Source: Hyphomicrobiales bacterium (GTDB lineage: Bacteria > Pseudomonadota > Alphaproteobacteria > Rhizobiales > Beijerinckiaceae). Taken from it: a stretch of 64,000 nucleotides of DNA. Below, piece by piece: positions 20,901 through 30,005 of this stretch. The DNA lies in NCBI GenBank assembly GCA_019075905.1, contig JAGXAM010000002.1, positions 1-64,000 of the forward strand, in the 5' to 3' direction. The first letter of the stretch is position 1. Every line of letters begins with the position of its first letter. The position numbers and the translations under genes were made by a program. Below the pieces are notes generated by a model. That model was not told the origin of the DNA, made no database searches, and was given only the letters and a program-made list of their open reading frames with translations.

Positions 20901-20999
20901 CTTGCGATCCGCGCGCCCGGCCTTGAAGGCTTCCGCTTCGTCCCAAGCTGCAGCAACACGCGCCTCGACGGCGGCGGGATCGAATGTCTTTTCCATCAT
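17946..20999 (-). CDS. valS: Valyl-tRNA synthetase
   Basis: A 1017-residue class I synthetase that charges tRNA-Val. The HIGH motif is HMGH at 52-55 in [15 protein letters not shown], and KMSKS is in [15 protein letters not shown]. The CP1 editing domain has the [17 protein letters not shown] block near 255 and [33 protein letters not shown] and [14 protein letters not shown] are typical. A C-terminal coiled coil ([24 protein letters not shown]) closes the protein. Codons about 346-428 are unusually AT-rich and hold roughly 30 extra residues after INIAGNSDF (see findings). The start may be 20999 or the next codon. It is convergent with the ABC1 gene and shares its CTAG. Confidence 0.97.
   Translation of the reverse strand: [1017 protein letters not shown]
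19720..19970 (-). other. AT-rich mosaic segment inside the valS editing domain
   Basis: By hand count, 94 of 240 bases (about 39%) are G or C at 19741-19980, while flanking valS sequence is well above 60%. It encodes an in-frame stretch rich in Asn, Asp, Ser, Tyr, Ile and Lys ([19 protein letters not shown], then [20 protein letters not shown]). Relatives as I remember them have a shorter link here. The reading frame is uninterrupted. Confidence 0.7.
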
Positions 21000-21095
21000 G
21001 AAATGTCACACCAATGCTGGCACGCCGGGCCGGCGCAAGTTGGCGTCAGAAAGCGCAGCGAGGCAGCGCTGTCAATGCCGAAGCTGCAAGTTTTC

Positions 21096-21812
21096 TCAGC
21101 GCCCGCCGCGCGCCACCCGCTCGATTTCGGCGCGCACCAGCTTTTCGACCATGACCGGCAGATTGTCATCGAGCCAGCTCTTCAGCATCGGCCGCAGCAT
21201 GTCGCGGGTCAGTTGCTCGATCAGCGGCTTGTTGTCGAGCATCACCGATTTCGCCAAAGCGTCGAAGGACGAGGCCACGGCAGCATCGGTGAAGGGCGAC
21301 GCCAGCGGCTCGGCAGGTGCCGTTTCGGCGCCGTCGATCATCGGAAACGGTGGCGGCGGTGGCGATGCCGCCCGAAAATCAGTGACGAGCCGGGTCGCGA
21401 CGACTTCGGGATGATCAGCCAGATCAATCACATCGGCCAAGTCATCGACCGGCGGGACGCTGGCCGCGCTCGCCATAGGCTCGGGTTCGGGCGCAGGCGC
21501 GGGCGCGGGCTCGGGTTCCGGGGCCGCCACATGGACAACTTCATGCAGCATCGGTTCGGCCGCGACATCGCGCAGCTCGAAGCTTGCCTCCGGTTCCGCA
21601 GGGATCGCTGTCTCGGCGACAGGCTCGACCATGGGCTCGGCCGGTGCCGGTGTCTTGGCGACCTCGCTTCCAATCTTGTCATCTGCGATGATGCGGCGGA
21701 TCGAGGCGAGAATTTCCTCCATCGAACTATCCGCGCCCGGCCGCGAGCGCTTGCTGCTGACAACGGCGGGGCCGGCTTCTGTTGTGGCCTGGGTAGCTTG
21801 AGTTGCTGCCAT
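21096..21812 (-). CDS. popZ: PopZ-like polar organising protein (DUF2497)
   Basis: A 238-residue protein with the PopZ layout: an N-terminal short helix SSMEEILASIRRIIADDK near residues 28-45, a long acidic proline/alanine/glutamate-rich disordered centre (about 50-170, repeated PAPAPEPEPM-type segments), and a conserved helical C-terminus (LIEQLTRDMLRPMLKSWLDDNLPVMVEKLVRAEIERVAR) that mediates assembly. In Caulobacter PopZ forms polar scaffolds that anchor the chromosome origin. A GTG two codons upstream (21818) is an alternative start. It sits between tolC and valS. Confidence 0.88.
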   Translation of the reverse strand: MAATQATQATTEAGPAVVSSKRSRPGADSSMEEILASIRRIIADDKIGSEVAKTPAPAEPMVEPVAETAIPAEPEASFELRDVAAEPMLHEVVHVAAPEPEPAPAPAPEPEPMASAASVPPVDDLADVIDLADHPEVVATRLVTDFRAASPPPPPFPMIDGAETAPAEPLASPFTDAAVASSFDALAKSVMLDNKPLIEQLTRDMLRPMLKSWLDDNLPVMVEKLVRAEIERVARGGR

Positions 21813-21984
21813 CTTCACTGTTCAACCCGCATGTTATCCCAGAATTTCCACAGGGACCGGACTTCCTGGCAACGGCAAGCCCTAGCTGCATTTGCCACAG
21901 GGCCGCCCTGATTAACCATAGGGTGCCCAACGCAGAATGATCAAGGGGCGAGACGCTACGCTTTTGTGGACAAACCCTGATATA

Positions 21985-23358
21985 TCAACGCCCATCCGGC
22001 GTCCGCAGTCCCGTCCATTTGTCCTTGACCTGGCGGTAATGCACTTTGGCATCATAAATCGGCGCATGCAGGTGCAGATTGGCCGCCGACAGGCGACCGG
22101 TGGCTGCCACCAGCGAATAGGTCGCAACGACGTAGTCATGCTGCGCCGAAACCAGCGCCACCCGCGCATTGAGCAGCACCTGCTGGGCATTGAGCACATC
22201 GAGCGTCGTGCGCTGGCCGACCTTGGCCTCCTCGCGCACACCGCGCAGCGCCGTCTCGGCAGCCTTCACCGCCGCAATCGAGGAGACAATCGCCTCGCGC
22301 GCGCTGGTGACCTGCCCCCAGGCCGTGATCACCGCCGCCCGGACATTGACGCGCTGCAAGTCAACCTGCAGGCGTTGCTGCGCCAATGTCTCCTTGGCAC
22401 CGCGTGTCGAAGCCTCGGCGCTGCCGCCATCATAGATCGGCACGGTGATTTGCCCGACAATCGAGGCCGTATTGGCCTGCGAGCCGGGAAATGTCTGAAA
22501 ATCCCAGCTATGCGACAGTGACCCGGCGACGCTCACTGTCGGATACAGCGCGCCCTCGGCAATTTTCACCTGCAGGGCCGCCGCATCGACCCCGTGCAAC
22601 AGCGCCTGGATCAGCGGGTTTTCCGCCTGCGACTGGGCGATGGCCTGCCCGAGAGTATGCGGCACCAGTTGCAGCAACGGCTTGGCCGGCGCCAGCTTGC
22701 GCGGTTGCGTGCCAATCACCGCGCGGTAATTGGCAATATCGGCTTCCAGATTGCTCTGGGCGACAAAAAACGTCGTTCGCGCCTGCGCCAGACTCGATTG
22801 CGCCTGCGCCACATCGGTCTGCGTCAGCTGGCCCACCTTGAACTGGTCGGTAGTCTGGCGCAGCTGTTGCTGGAGCACTTTGATATTGTTGGTATCGAGA
22901 TTGAGAATGGCACTGTCGCGCAACACGTTCATATATTGCGTGGCACCATTGAGCAGCACCACCTGCTCGTCATTGCGCATGGTTTCGCGCGCCGCCAGCA
23001 TCTTCGATTCGGCTTGGGAAATGCCATTGCCGATCCGGTTGCCATTCCACAGGGTCTGGTTGACGGTCACACCGATGGTGCGCGGAAACGTGTTGGTTTT
23101 GGTAAAGGGCAGGACGGAATTCGTCTTGGTGAGATTGTTCTGGGCACCGGCGCTCAAGGCACCGCTCACGGTCGGCCGGCCCGCAGCCTTGGCCAGCGGA
23201 ATGCCCTCATCGGCAGCCCGCACGGCGGCGCGCTGCGAGTTGAGATCGGGATTGTTGAGATAGGCCCGAGCCAAGGCCGACGAGATGGTTTCAGCCCGCG
23301 CAAGCGAGGCAGGTACGAGTATGACACTCAGGCCCAGCACAAGACGCCAATGAGACAT
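21985..23358 (-). CDS. TolC-family outer-membrane efflux protein
   Basis: A 457-residue type I secretion/efflux channel. The signal peptide MSHWRLVLGLSVILVPASLARA is followed by TISSALARAYLNNPDLNSQRAAVRAADEGI, the typical start of the first OEP repeat; the second repeat starts near PHTLGQAIAQSQAENPLIQALL. GQVTSAREAIVSSIAAVKAAETALRGVREEAKVGQRTTLDVLNAQQ is the characteristic TolC helix block. The ATG at 23358 has GGATGG upstream and begins a proper signal peptide, whereas upstream codons would add a basic 34-residue tail. No inner-membrane or adaptor partner is adjacent, so it may serve several pumps. Confidence 0.93.
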   Translation of the reverse strand: MSHWRLVLGLSVILVPASLARAETISSALARAYLNNPDLNSQRAAVRAADEGIPLAKAAGRPTVSGALSAGAQNNLTKTNSVLPFTKTNTFPRTIGVTVNQTLWNGNRIGNGISQAESKMLAARETMRNDEQVVLLNGATQYMNVLRDSAILNLDTNNIKVLQQQLRQTTDQFKVGQLTQTDVAQAQSSLAQARTTFFVAQSNLEADIANYRAVIGTQPRKLAPAKPLLQLVPHTLGQAIAQSQAENPLIQALLHGVDAAALQVKIAEGALYPTVSVAGSLSHSWDFQTFPGSQANTASIVGQITVPIYDGGSAEASTRGAKETLAQQRLQVDLQRVNVRAAVITAWGQVTSAREAIVSSIAAVKAAETALRGVREEAKVGQRTTLDVLNAQQVLLNARVALVSAQHDYVVATYSLVAATGRLSAANLHLHAPIYDAKVHYRQVKDKWTGLRTPDGR

Positions 23359-23530
23359 TAACCATCCAACCTTATCAAGCTTTGCAAGCCGCAATTTGTC
23401 CCGACTCACGCGCGAGGGCGACATTAGCAGAATCTTAAGTGCTTTCGCCGCCCGTTTCAACCGCTAGCCGGGGCCGCGACAATAATATCGCCGGGGCGAC
23501 ACATATATGTGACACTTTTGGCCCGTCAGA

Positions 23531-24223
23531 TCAGAAGGAAAAGCTCGCTGGCCTGGCAAAACCTTCAATTATATCAGCGTGGCAGCTGAACAGGGGACGC
23601 TCGCCGACCGTGCCTGCGGCGACATCCAGCCGCACCGCCTCGCCCACCACCTCGTTCTGCGAACGCACGCCCACCAGGCGACCGCCCGGCGCGATTTGCG
23701 CCAGCAGCGCTGCCGGCAGAAGCTCGAAGGCGCCATTGACAATGACCAGAGTGAAAGGCGCTTCGGCGGCAGCGCCCTTGGCAATGTCGCCGGAAACGGC
23801 CCGCGCATTGCCAAGCCCGATCTGGGCAAAGGCCGCATTGGCCGCGCTGACGCGGGCGGCATCGGCTTCGACCATCACCACCTCGCGGGCGAGACCGGCA
23901 ACCAGAGCCGCGCCATAACCGAGCCCGCCGGCGAGATCCAGCACCCGGTCTTGCGGGTTGATCGCCGCCGCCTGCAGCAACCGCGCCAGCACCATCGGTG
24001 CCAGCAAGCGTCGCGGCGGGCTTCCCGGCAAGGCCAGTGCAGCGTCGCTATAAGCGCGCGCTGCCAGTTCAGCTGGCAAAAACGCCTCGCGCGGCACGCT
24101 CAGCAGCCGGTCAATGAGATCGAGATTGGTCACATCATAGGTGCGAACCTGCCCGTCAACCATAGTCCGGCGCGCGAGCGCTGCGGGGTTCGAAAGCGGT
24201 TGCGCCAGAATTTGAACATTCAT
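23531..24223 (-). CDS. Divergent protein-L-isoaspartate O-methyltransferase homologue
   Basis: A 230-residue SAM-dependent methyltransferase-like protein. The N-terminal MVDGQVRTYDVTNLDLIDRLLSVPREAFLP corresponds to the PIMT start. The SAM motif reads VLDLAGGLGYGAALVAGLA, where true PIMTs have VLEIGTGSGYQ, and the PIMT ISQP substrate loop is replaced by LLAPMVLARLLQAA. The C-terminal half has LVIVNGAFELLPAALLAQIAPGGRLVGV. This subgroup recurs beside tolC in alphaproteobacteria and may not repair isoaspartate. GGGAA lies about nine bases upstream of the ATG. Confidence 0.8.
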   Translation of the reverse strand: MNVQILAQPLSNPAALARRTMVDGQVRTYDVTNLDLIDRLLSVPREAFLPAELAARAYSDAALALPGSPPRRLLAPMVLARLLQAAAINPQDRVLDLAGGLGYGAALVAGLAREVVMVEADAARVSAANAAFAQIGLGNARAVSGDIAKGAAAEAPFTLVIVNGAFELLPAALLAQIAPGGRLVGVRSQNEVVGEAVRLDVAAGTVGERPLFSCHADIIEGFARPASFSF

Positions 24224-24349
24224 TGCGGCAGGTTCCCGAAAACAGCCAGAGCGGCGATGTCACAAGCAAGGTTGGCGTGCTTATAAGGGAGGCGCGGCCT
24301 TCATGTCCACTGGCGCCTGCGGTCAAGACACAGGCAAAATGCGCCGCCA

Positions 24350-25336
24350 TCAGGCCTGCGGCGCGCGCACCACGTTGATCAGGGGCTGGCCCGCGTCGAG
24401 GCGGTTGATATTCTCTGCCATGGCCTGCTGGCGGCGGCGCACCGTTCCGGCGGTCCAGCCGCTCATATGCGGCGTCATCACCACATTATCGAGGTCGCGA
24501 AAGGCAAAATGCGAAGGCTCGGCTTCGGCCTCGCCGGCTGCGGGATAGCGATACCATGTGTCGATGATCGCCCCGCCGATCCGGCGTTCGCGCAGCGCCT
24601 CATAAAGCGCGGCCTCGTCAATGACGGCACCGCGCCCGACATTGACGATCACCGCGCCTGGCCGCATGGCCCTGAGCTCGCGCGCGCCGACCAGACCGCG
24701 CGTTGAGTCGAGCAGGGGCAGCGTCACGACAATATAATCCGCGCTGGCCATGAAGGCCTCGCGATCCTGCATCGGAAAATAGCGCTCGACCGCCAGCGCC
24801 GGATCGGGCTGCGAGCGGTTCATGACACGCACCTTCATCCCGAAAGCGCGGCCGCGTTCGGCCAGCATGCGGCCGATATGGCCAAAGCCGATCAGCCCGA
24901 GCGTGGTCGCCCCCAGTTCGCTGCGCAAGGCACCGGGCCGTCCTGCCCAGAAATCCCACTGCCCGCGCCGCAATTGCCTGTCGGCCTCGATCAGCGGCAC
25001 ATGGCGCGCCAACAGCGCGGCAAAGACATATTCGGCGATCGCCGCCTCATGGCCAAAGCAATTGCACAGCGCTGCCCGGGACGGCAGGCAGGCGGCATCA
25101 ATCGCATCGGTGCCAGCCGCCGGCGCCTGATAGAGCCGCAATGCCGCCGGCTGCGGATCACCGCCGCGCAATCTGATGCCGATAATCACATCGGCACTGG
25201 CAAAGCTCTGGAGCTCACCCGGCTTGTCGAGATCATCCGTCACGCATTGAATGCTATGCGCATGCGGTGCCGCGAGACCTGCCTCAAAACCATCGCGAAA
25301 CTGGATGGCATTGGTGCCGTGAAACAGGATCTTCAT
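24350..25336 (-). CDS. D-isomer-specific 2-hydroxyacid dehydrogenase
   Basis: A 328-residue NAD(P)-dependent oxidoreductase. The Rossmann motif is TLGLIGFGHIGRMLAERG near 145-162, and VTLPLLDSTRGLVGARELRAM follows. The catalytic Arg lies in VIVNVGRGAVIDEAALYEAL near 232. The terminal DLDNVVMTPHMSGWT block carries the catalytic His. Substrate (glyoxylate, hydroxypyruvate, phosphonate or another 2-oxoacid) cannot be assigned. A ribosome site AAGGGC precedes the ATG. It follows the OmpA-like gene by 26 bp and may be in the same transcript. Confidence 0.9.
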   Translation of the reverse strand: MKILFHGTNAIQFRDGFEAGLAAPHAHSIQCVTDDLDKPGELQSFASADVIIGIRLRGGDPQPAALRLYQAPAAGTDAIDAACLPSRAALCNCFGHEAAIAEYVFAALLARHVPLIEADRQLRRGQWDFWAGRPGALRSELGATTLGLIGFGHIGRMLAERGRAFGMKVRVMNRSQPDPALAVERYFPMQDREAFMASADYIVVTLPLLDSTRGLVGARELRAMRPGAVIVNVGRGAVIDEAALYEALRERRIGGAIIDTWYRYPAAGEAEAEPSHFAFRDLDNVVMTPHMSGWTAGTVRRRQQAMAENINRLDAGQPLINVVRAPQA

Positions 25337-25362
25337 CGCCTGTGCCCTTGTGATACCACGTC

Positions 25363-26388
25363 TTATCGCGCCGTCAGTTTCAATTCAATGCGGCGGTCCT
25401 GCCGCAGCGAGGCGGCATCCTGGCCCGGCGTCACCGGCTGATATTGCCCAAAACCGGCAGCGGCGAGTCGGCGCGGCGATACGCCCTTGCTGATGAGATA
25501 TTGCACGACGGCAATGGCACGCGCCGCCGACAGATCCCAGTTGGACTTGAACTGCGCTGATTTGATCGGGCGGTCATCGGTATGGCCATCAACCTGCAAT
25601 ATCCACGGAATTTCCGGCGGGATTTCCTGATCAAGCTCCTTGATGGCAACCGCGACCTGATCAATCTGCGCCTTGCCGGCCGCGCTGAGGCCGGCCGCAC
25701 CCGAGGCAAACAGCACATCGGACTGGAACACGAAACGATCGCCCACCCTGCGAATGCCAGGCCGGTGCCCGAGAATTTCACGCAGGCGGCCGAAGAAATC
25801 CGAGCGGTAGCGCGCCAGCTCCTGCACCTTTTGCGCCAGGGCCAGATTGAGCCGCGATCCCAGATCGGCAATCTGCGCGTCTTCGGCCTTGCCCTTGGCC
25901 TCGGAAGCATCGAGCGCCTGCTGGATGGCGGCCAGCTGGCTGCGCAGGGCGGCAATCTGCTGGTTGAGAATATCGACTTCCGCCAGCGCCTGCGCCGATA
26001 TCTGCTTTTGCGCATCGAGCGCCGCCGTGGCCTTGTCGGCAACCCCGCCGGTGGCCTTGGCACTGGCGGCATTGGCATCCAGCAAGGCCTGCAGCCGCGC
26101 CTTGCTCGCTTCATCCGATTTCAGCGTCGCATTGAGCGCCAGCAGGCTGGTTTCGGCATGGGCGCGGTTGGCCCGCTCCAGCGCCAGCAGCGAACGCAAT
26201 TGCTCCACCTGCTGGTTAAGTTGATTGAGCGCCGAATTTTTCCCGGAAACATCCTGCGACAGGAAGAACTGCGACAGCATGAACACTGACAGCAGGAAAA
26301 TGATCACCAGCAGCATGGTCGAAAGCGCATCGACGAAGCCCGGCCAATAATCAATATGCCGCAGCGGCCTGCGGGCACGCCCGGCCAT
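25363..26388 (-). CDS. OmpA/MotB-like peptidoglycan-binding membrane protein
   Basis: A 341-residue protein with one N-terminal transmembrane helix (about residues 15-40, FVDALSTMLLVIIFLLSVFML), a long coiled-coil stalk (about 45-195, rich in Leu/Gln/Ala heptads) and a C-terminal OmpA domain (about 230-340) with DGHTDDRPI and NWDLSAARAIAVVQYLISKG, the peptidoglycan-binding core. It overlaps the ExbB-like gene by one base (TGATG). The pair resembles MotA/MotB and TolQ/TolR systems that convert proton flow into force on the cell wall, but no flagellar gene is nearby. Confidence 0.88.
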   Translation of the reverse strand: MAGRARRPLRHIDYWPGFVDALSTMLLVIIFLLSVFMLSQFFLSQDVSGKNSALNQLNQQVEQLRSLLALERANRAHAETSLLALNATLKSDEASKARLQALLDANAASAKATGGVADKATAALDAQKQISAQALAEVDILNQQIAALRSQLAAIQQALDASEAKGKAEDAQIADLGSRLNLALAQKVQELARYRSDFFGRLREILGHRPGIRRVGDRFVFQSDVLFASGAAGLSAAGKAQIDQVAVAIKELDQEIPPEIPWILQVDGHTDDRPIKSAQFKSNWDLSAARAIAVVQYLISKGVSPRRLAAAGFGQYQPVTPGQDAASLRQDRRIELKLTAR

Positions 26389-27344
26389 CAGCTTCGCTCG
26401 CTCTCGCGCGCCAGCCGCTCCAGCAATTTGCGAATTTCCGCCTGTTGCGCCGCCTGCGCCTCAACCCAGTCGCGGATCATCTGCTGCTCACCGCGCATGT
26501 GCTGCACCAGCCCCTGGATGCCCTCGGCCAGATTCGCCATGGCCGCCGCCGCGACCCGGCTTTGTGATTGATCGACGCCGGCGTTGATTTTCGCCAGCGC
26601 CCCCTCAAGCTGCGTCGGCACCACGCCGTCCCTGAGCGCCGGTTCGAACGTGCGCGCCGACAGCGCGTCTTCCAGCTCGGTATAAAACCGGTTCTGCGCC
26701 TGGCCGGCCTGCAGGTCGAGAAAGCCGAGGATCAACGAGCCGGAAAGGCCAAACAGCGATGAGGTAAAGGATACGCTCATCCCGGCAATGGGCAGGCGCA
26801 GCCCCTCCTTGAGATTGTCGAACATCGCCGAAGGGTCGCCCTTGCCCTGCATGGCACCAATGACATCGCTGATCGAATGCACGGTTTGCAGCAGGCCCCA
26901 GAAGGTGCCGAGCAAGCCAAGGAAGATCAACAGGCCTGTGAGATAGCGGGCCGTCTCGCGCGCCTCGTCCAGCCGCGCGCCGACGGAATCGAGGATCACC
27001 CGCAGCGTCGAGGTCGTTATCGCCTCCTTTCCGCCCTTGTCAGCCAGCAGCGATGCCGCCGCCGCCAGCAGCACCGGCGGGCGCCCCGGCGAGCCTATGC
27101 CATTGAGGGCATTGACCCAGCGAATTTCCGGAAACAGCCGCACCACCTGACGTATGCCAAGCAGGATGCCGATGAACAAAACGAATAAAATCAGCCCGTT
27201 AAGTCCGGGATTGGCGAAAAACGCCACTTTGATCTGCTGATTGAGAATGAGCACCAGAAACCCGGCGAGCGCCAGGAACACCAGAATCCGCAGCAGGAAA
27301 TTGCGCGGCGACGAGATTTTGTAAACAGGATGCGTTGAGTCCAT
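26388..27344 (-). CDS. MotA/TolQ/ExbB-family proton channel protein
   Basis: A 318-residue inner-membrane protein. Two hydrophobic helices lie at about 17-38 and 46-63. A cytoplasmic domain follows, then the MotA/TolQ/ExbB core (about 140-225) with YLTGLLIFLGLLGTFWGLLQTVHSI and GMSVSFTSSLFGLSGSLILGFLDLQ, the two pore helices with conserved Gly/Thr/Ser. The C-terminal region is helical and charged. GGCGAGA lies eight bases upstream of the ATG. It forms an operon with the OmpA-like partner. Such pairs are common in Hyphomicrobiales, but their task is poorly defined. Confidence 0.88.
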   Translation of the reverse strand: MDSTHPVYKISSPRNFLLRILVFLALAGFLVLILNQQIKVAFFANPGLNGLILFVLFIGILLGIRQVVRLFPEIRWVNALNGIGSPGRPPVLLAAAASLLADKGGKEAITTSTLRVILDSVGARLDEARETARYLTGLLIFLGLLGTFWGLLQTVHSISDVIGAMQGKGDPSAMFDNLKEGLRLPIAGMSVSFTSSLFGLSGSLILGFLDLQAGQAQNRFYTELEDALSARTFEPALRDGVVPTQLEGALAKINAGVDQSQSRVAAAAMANLAEGIQGLVQHMRGEQQMIRDWVEAQAAQQAEIRKLLERLARESERS

Positions 27345-27456
27345 CGTGTCAGTCTCGCCGTGCCGTCAAGCGTGGAAGGATCATGATCAGGGCTCAAGCT
27401 GCTCTTCGCCCTCAACTATAATATGCTTTGATCCGTAAAGCGAGACGCCGCAGCAC

Positions 27457-29988
27457 TCAGCCGGGCCCGGGCCGTCGCCGTCCGGAACGGCGCGGCCGCC
27501 CCTCGCCACCGCCGAAATTATGCGGCCCCATATCGGCATCGGTCGGCTTGCGGGCACGGCTCGGCAGGTTGGCAGCCGCGCCATACTTGCGCGTGCCACG
27601 AAAGGCCCCGGCCGCATCCTCGACATCCTGCTGGCGTGCCAGCGGATCACCCGCCAGCACCAGTTCTGTGGCCTGCAGCCGCTTGATTTCGTCGCGCAGC
27701 CGCGCCGCATCCTCGAAATCGAGGTTGGCCGCCGCCTCGCGCATGCGCTTTTCAAGGCCGGCCAGCGTCGTCTTCATATTATGCCCGACCAGCGCCCCCT
27801 GTGGTGCGAGGCCGGTATCGACGGTGACATGATCGGCCTCGTAGACCGAGCCGAGAATATCGGCGATGCCGCGCCGGATGGTTGCCGGCGTGATGCCATT
27901 TTCGGCATTATAGGCTTGCTGGCGGGCACGGCGCCGGTTGGTTTCGGTGATCGCCCGCTCCATGGAGCCGGTGATCTGGTCGGCATAGAGAATGACCTTG
28001 CCATCGACATTGCGGGCGGCACGGCCGATGGTCTGGATCAGCGATGTCTCCGAGCGCAGGAACCCTTCCTTGTCGGCATCGAGAATGGCCACGAGCGCGC
28101 ATTCGGGAATATCAAGGCCCTCGCGCAGCAGGTTGATGCCAACAAGCACATCAAACGCCCCAAGGCGCAAATCGCGCAGGATTTCAATGCGTTCGATCGT
28201 ATCAATATCCGAGTGCATATAGCGCACGCGCACCCCGTGCTCATGCAGATATTCGGTCAGGTCTTCGGCCATGCGCTTGGTGAGCACCGTCACCAGCGTG
28301 CGGAAGCCCTGCTGCGCCACCAGCCGCACCTCACCCAGCAGGTCATCGACCTGGGCGCGGGCCGGGCGGATTTCCACCGGCGGATCAATCAGCCCGGTCG
28401 GGCGGATCACCTGCTCGACGAAGACGCCGCCGGTCTGGTCCATCTCCCAGCCCCCCGGTGTCGCCGAGACATGCACCGTCTGCGGGCGCATCGCCTCCCA
28501 TTCCTCGAAGCGCAGCGGCCGGTTGTCGAGGCAGCTCGGCAGCCGGAAGCCATATTCGGCCAGCGTCGCCTTGCGCCGGAAATCGCCCTTGTACATGGCG
28601 CCGATCTGCGGCACCGTGACATGGCTTTCGTCGGTAAACACCAGCGCATTGTCGGGCAGATATTCAAACAGCGTCGGCGGCGGCTCGCCCGGCAGACGGC
28701 CGGTGAGATAGCGGCTGTAATTCTCGATTCCGGCGCATGAACCCGTCGATTCCAGCATTTCGAGATCAAAGGTCGTGCGCTGTTCCAGCCTTTGCGCCTC
28801 CAGCAGCCTGCCACCGCAATAAAGCTCCTCAAGCCTCGTCTTGAGCTCGGCCTTGATGGCCTTGATGCTTTGGATCAGCGTCGGGCGCGGCGTGACATAA
28901 TGGCTGTTGGCATAGACCTTGATAAATTCCAGCTCCTGCTGCCTGGTGCCCGTCAGCGGATCGAATTCATCAATCGATTCAACTTCGTCGCCAAAGAACG
29001 AAATGCGCCAGGCGCGGTCTTCGTAATGCGCCGGGAACAATTCGACAGTATCACCGCGCACCCGGAAATTGCCGCGGGCAAATTCGGGCGTGCGCTTGTA
29101 TTGCAAGGCCACCAGATCGGCGATGAGCTGGCGCTGGTCGATGCGCTCGCCGACTTTCAGGCCGAAAGTCATGGCCGTATAGGTCTCGACCGAGCCGATG
29201 CCGTAAATGCACGACACCGAGGCGACGATGATCACATCGTCACGCTCCAGCAAAGCCCGGGTGGCGGCATGGCGCATCCGGTCGATCTGCTCATTGATCG
29301 AGGATTCCTTCTCGATATAAGTATCGGTGCGCGGCACATAGGCTTCCGGCTGGTAATAATCATAGTAAGATACGAAATATTCCACCGCATTGTTCGGAAA
29401 GAAGCTCTTGAACTCGCCATAAAGCTGGGCCGCCAGCGTCTTGTTGGGCGCAAGGATCAGCGCCGGGCGCTGAGTCTTTTCAATCACCTGCGCCATGGTG
29501 AAGGTCTTGCCGGAACCAGTGACGCCGAGCAGCACCTGGTCGCGGTCATGCGCGGCAATGCCCTTCACCAGTTCGGCAATGGCCGTTGGCTGGTCACCCT
29601 TGGGCTCATAATCGCTGACGATCTCGAAGGCCTTGCCGCCTTCCCATTTCTCCGGCCGCGCCGGACGATGCGGCGTCCAAGGCTTTTTCGCCCGCAGGTT
29701 GGGGTCGCCCTCTTCCAGCAGCGCCTTCAGCGATTCGATGGTCGCGAGCGCGGGCGACACTTCCGGCGGGCGCGGGCGCACCCGCTTGGGATCATCGCCG
29801 GGCATGGTGACATTGCGGGCGAGGCTCTCGGCCAGAAACGCCGCCTGCGGGCTTTCGCCAAAGCCGCCAGCGGGCGGTTCGTTCAGCGCCGGGTTGAGCA
29901 GCGCCGCCAGATGCTCGTCAAGCGGCTGCACATCCGGGCGTCCGGATTTGGCGCGCGTGAGGCGTGAGGGAGCGGGAGCTTTAGCCAT
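27457..29988 (-). CDS. uvrB: UvrABC system protein B
   Basis: An 843-residue excision-repair helicase that loads at DNA damage with UvrA and recruits UvrC. The conserved protein begins at [17 protein letters not shown] (residue 121). Walker A is [15 protein letters not shown], the beta-hairpin region contains [12 protein letters not shown], and [23 protein letters not shown] and the C-terminal UVR motif ([28 protein letters not shown], near 750-780) are intact. The roughly 118-residue N-terminal extension is low complexity and probably disordered; similar extensions occur in related UvrB proteins. A basic Arg/Gly/Pro tail follows the UVR motif. Downstream by 112 bp is the ExbB-like gene. Confidence 0.97.
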   Translation of the reverse strand: MAKAPAPSRLTRAKSGRPDVQPLDEHLAALLNPALNEPPAGGFGESPQAAFLAESLARNVTMPGDDPKRVRPRPPEVSPALATIESLKALLEEGDPNLRAKKPWTPHRPARPEKWEGGKAFEIVSDYEPKGDQPTAIAELVKGIAAHDRDQVLLGVTGSGKTFTMAQVIEKTQRPALILAPNKTLAAQLYGEFKSFFPNNAVEYFVSYYDYYQPEAYVPRTDTYIEKESSINEQIDRMRHAATRALLERDDVIIVASVSCIYGIGSVETYTAMTFGLKVGERIDQRQLIADLVALQYKRTPEFARGNFRVRGDTVELFPAHYEDRAWRISFFGDEVESIDEFDPLTGTRQQELEFIKVYANSHYVTPRPTLIQSIKAIKAELKTRLEELYCGGRLLEAQRLEQRTTFDLEMLESTGSCAGIENYSRYLTGRLPGEPPPTLFEYLPDNALVFTDESHVTVPQIGAMYKGDFRRKATLAEYGFRLPSCLDNRPLRFEEWEAMRPQTVHVSATPGGWEMDQTGGVFVEQVIRPTGLIDPPVEIRPARAQVDDLLGEVRLVAQQGFRTLVTVLTKRMAEDLTEYLHEHGVRVRYMHSDIDTIERIEILRDLRLGAFDVLVGINLLREGLDIPECALVAILDADKEGFLRSETSLIQTIGRAARNVDGKVILYADQITGSMERAITETNRRRARQQAYNAENGITPATIRRGIADILGSVYEADHVTVDTGLAPQGALVGHNMKTTLAGLEKRMREAAANLDFEDAARLRDEIKRLQATELVLAGDPLARQQDVEDAAGAFRGTRKYGAAANLPSRARKPTDADMGPHNFGGGEGRPRRSGRRRPGPG

Positions 29989-30005
29989 AGGGGCAATATG
30001 GGGTG

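Noticed and set aside
25363-27344. Flagellar motor genes motA and motB
   Set aside because: The coiled-coil stalk and lack of any flagellar gene nearby do not fit; a general proton-channel/OmpA pair is a safer call.
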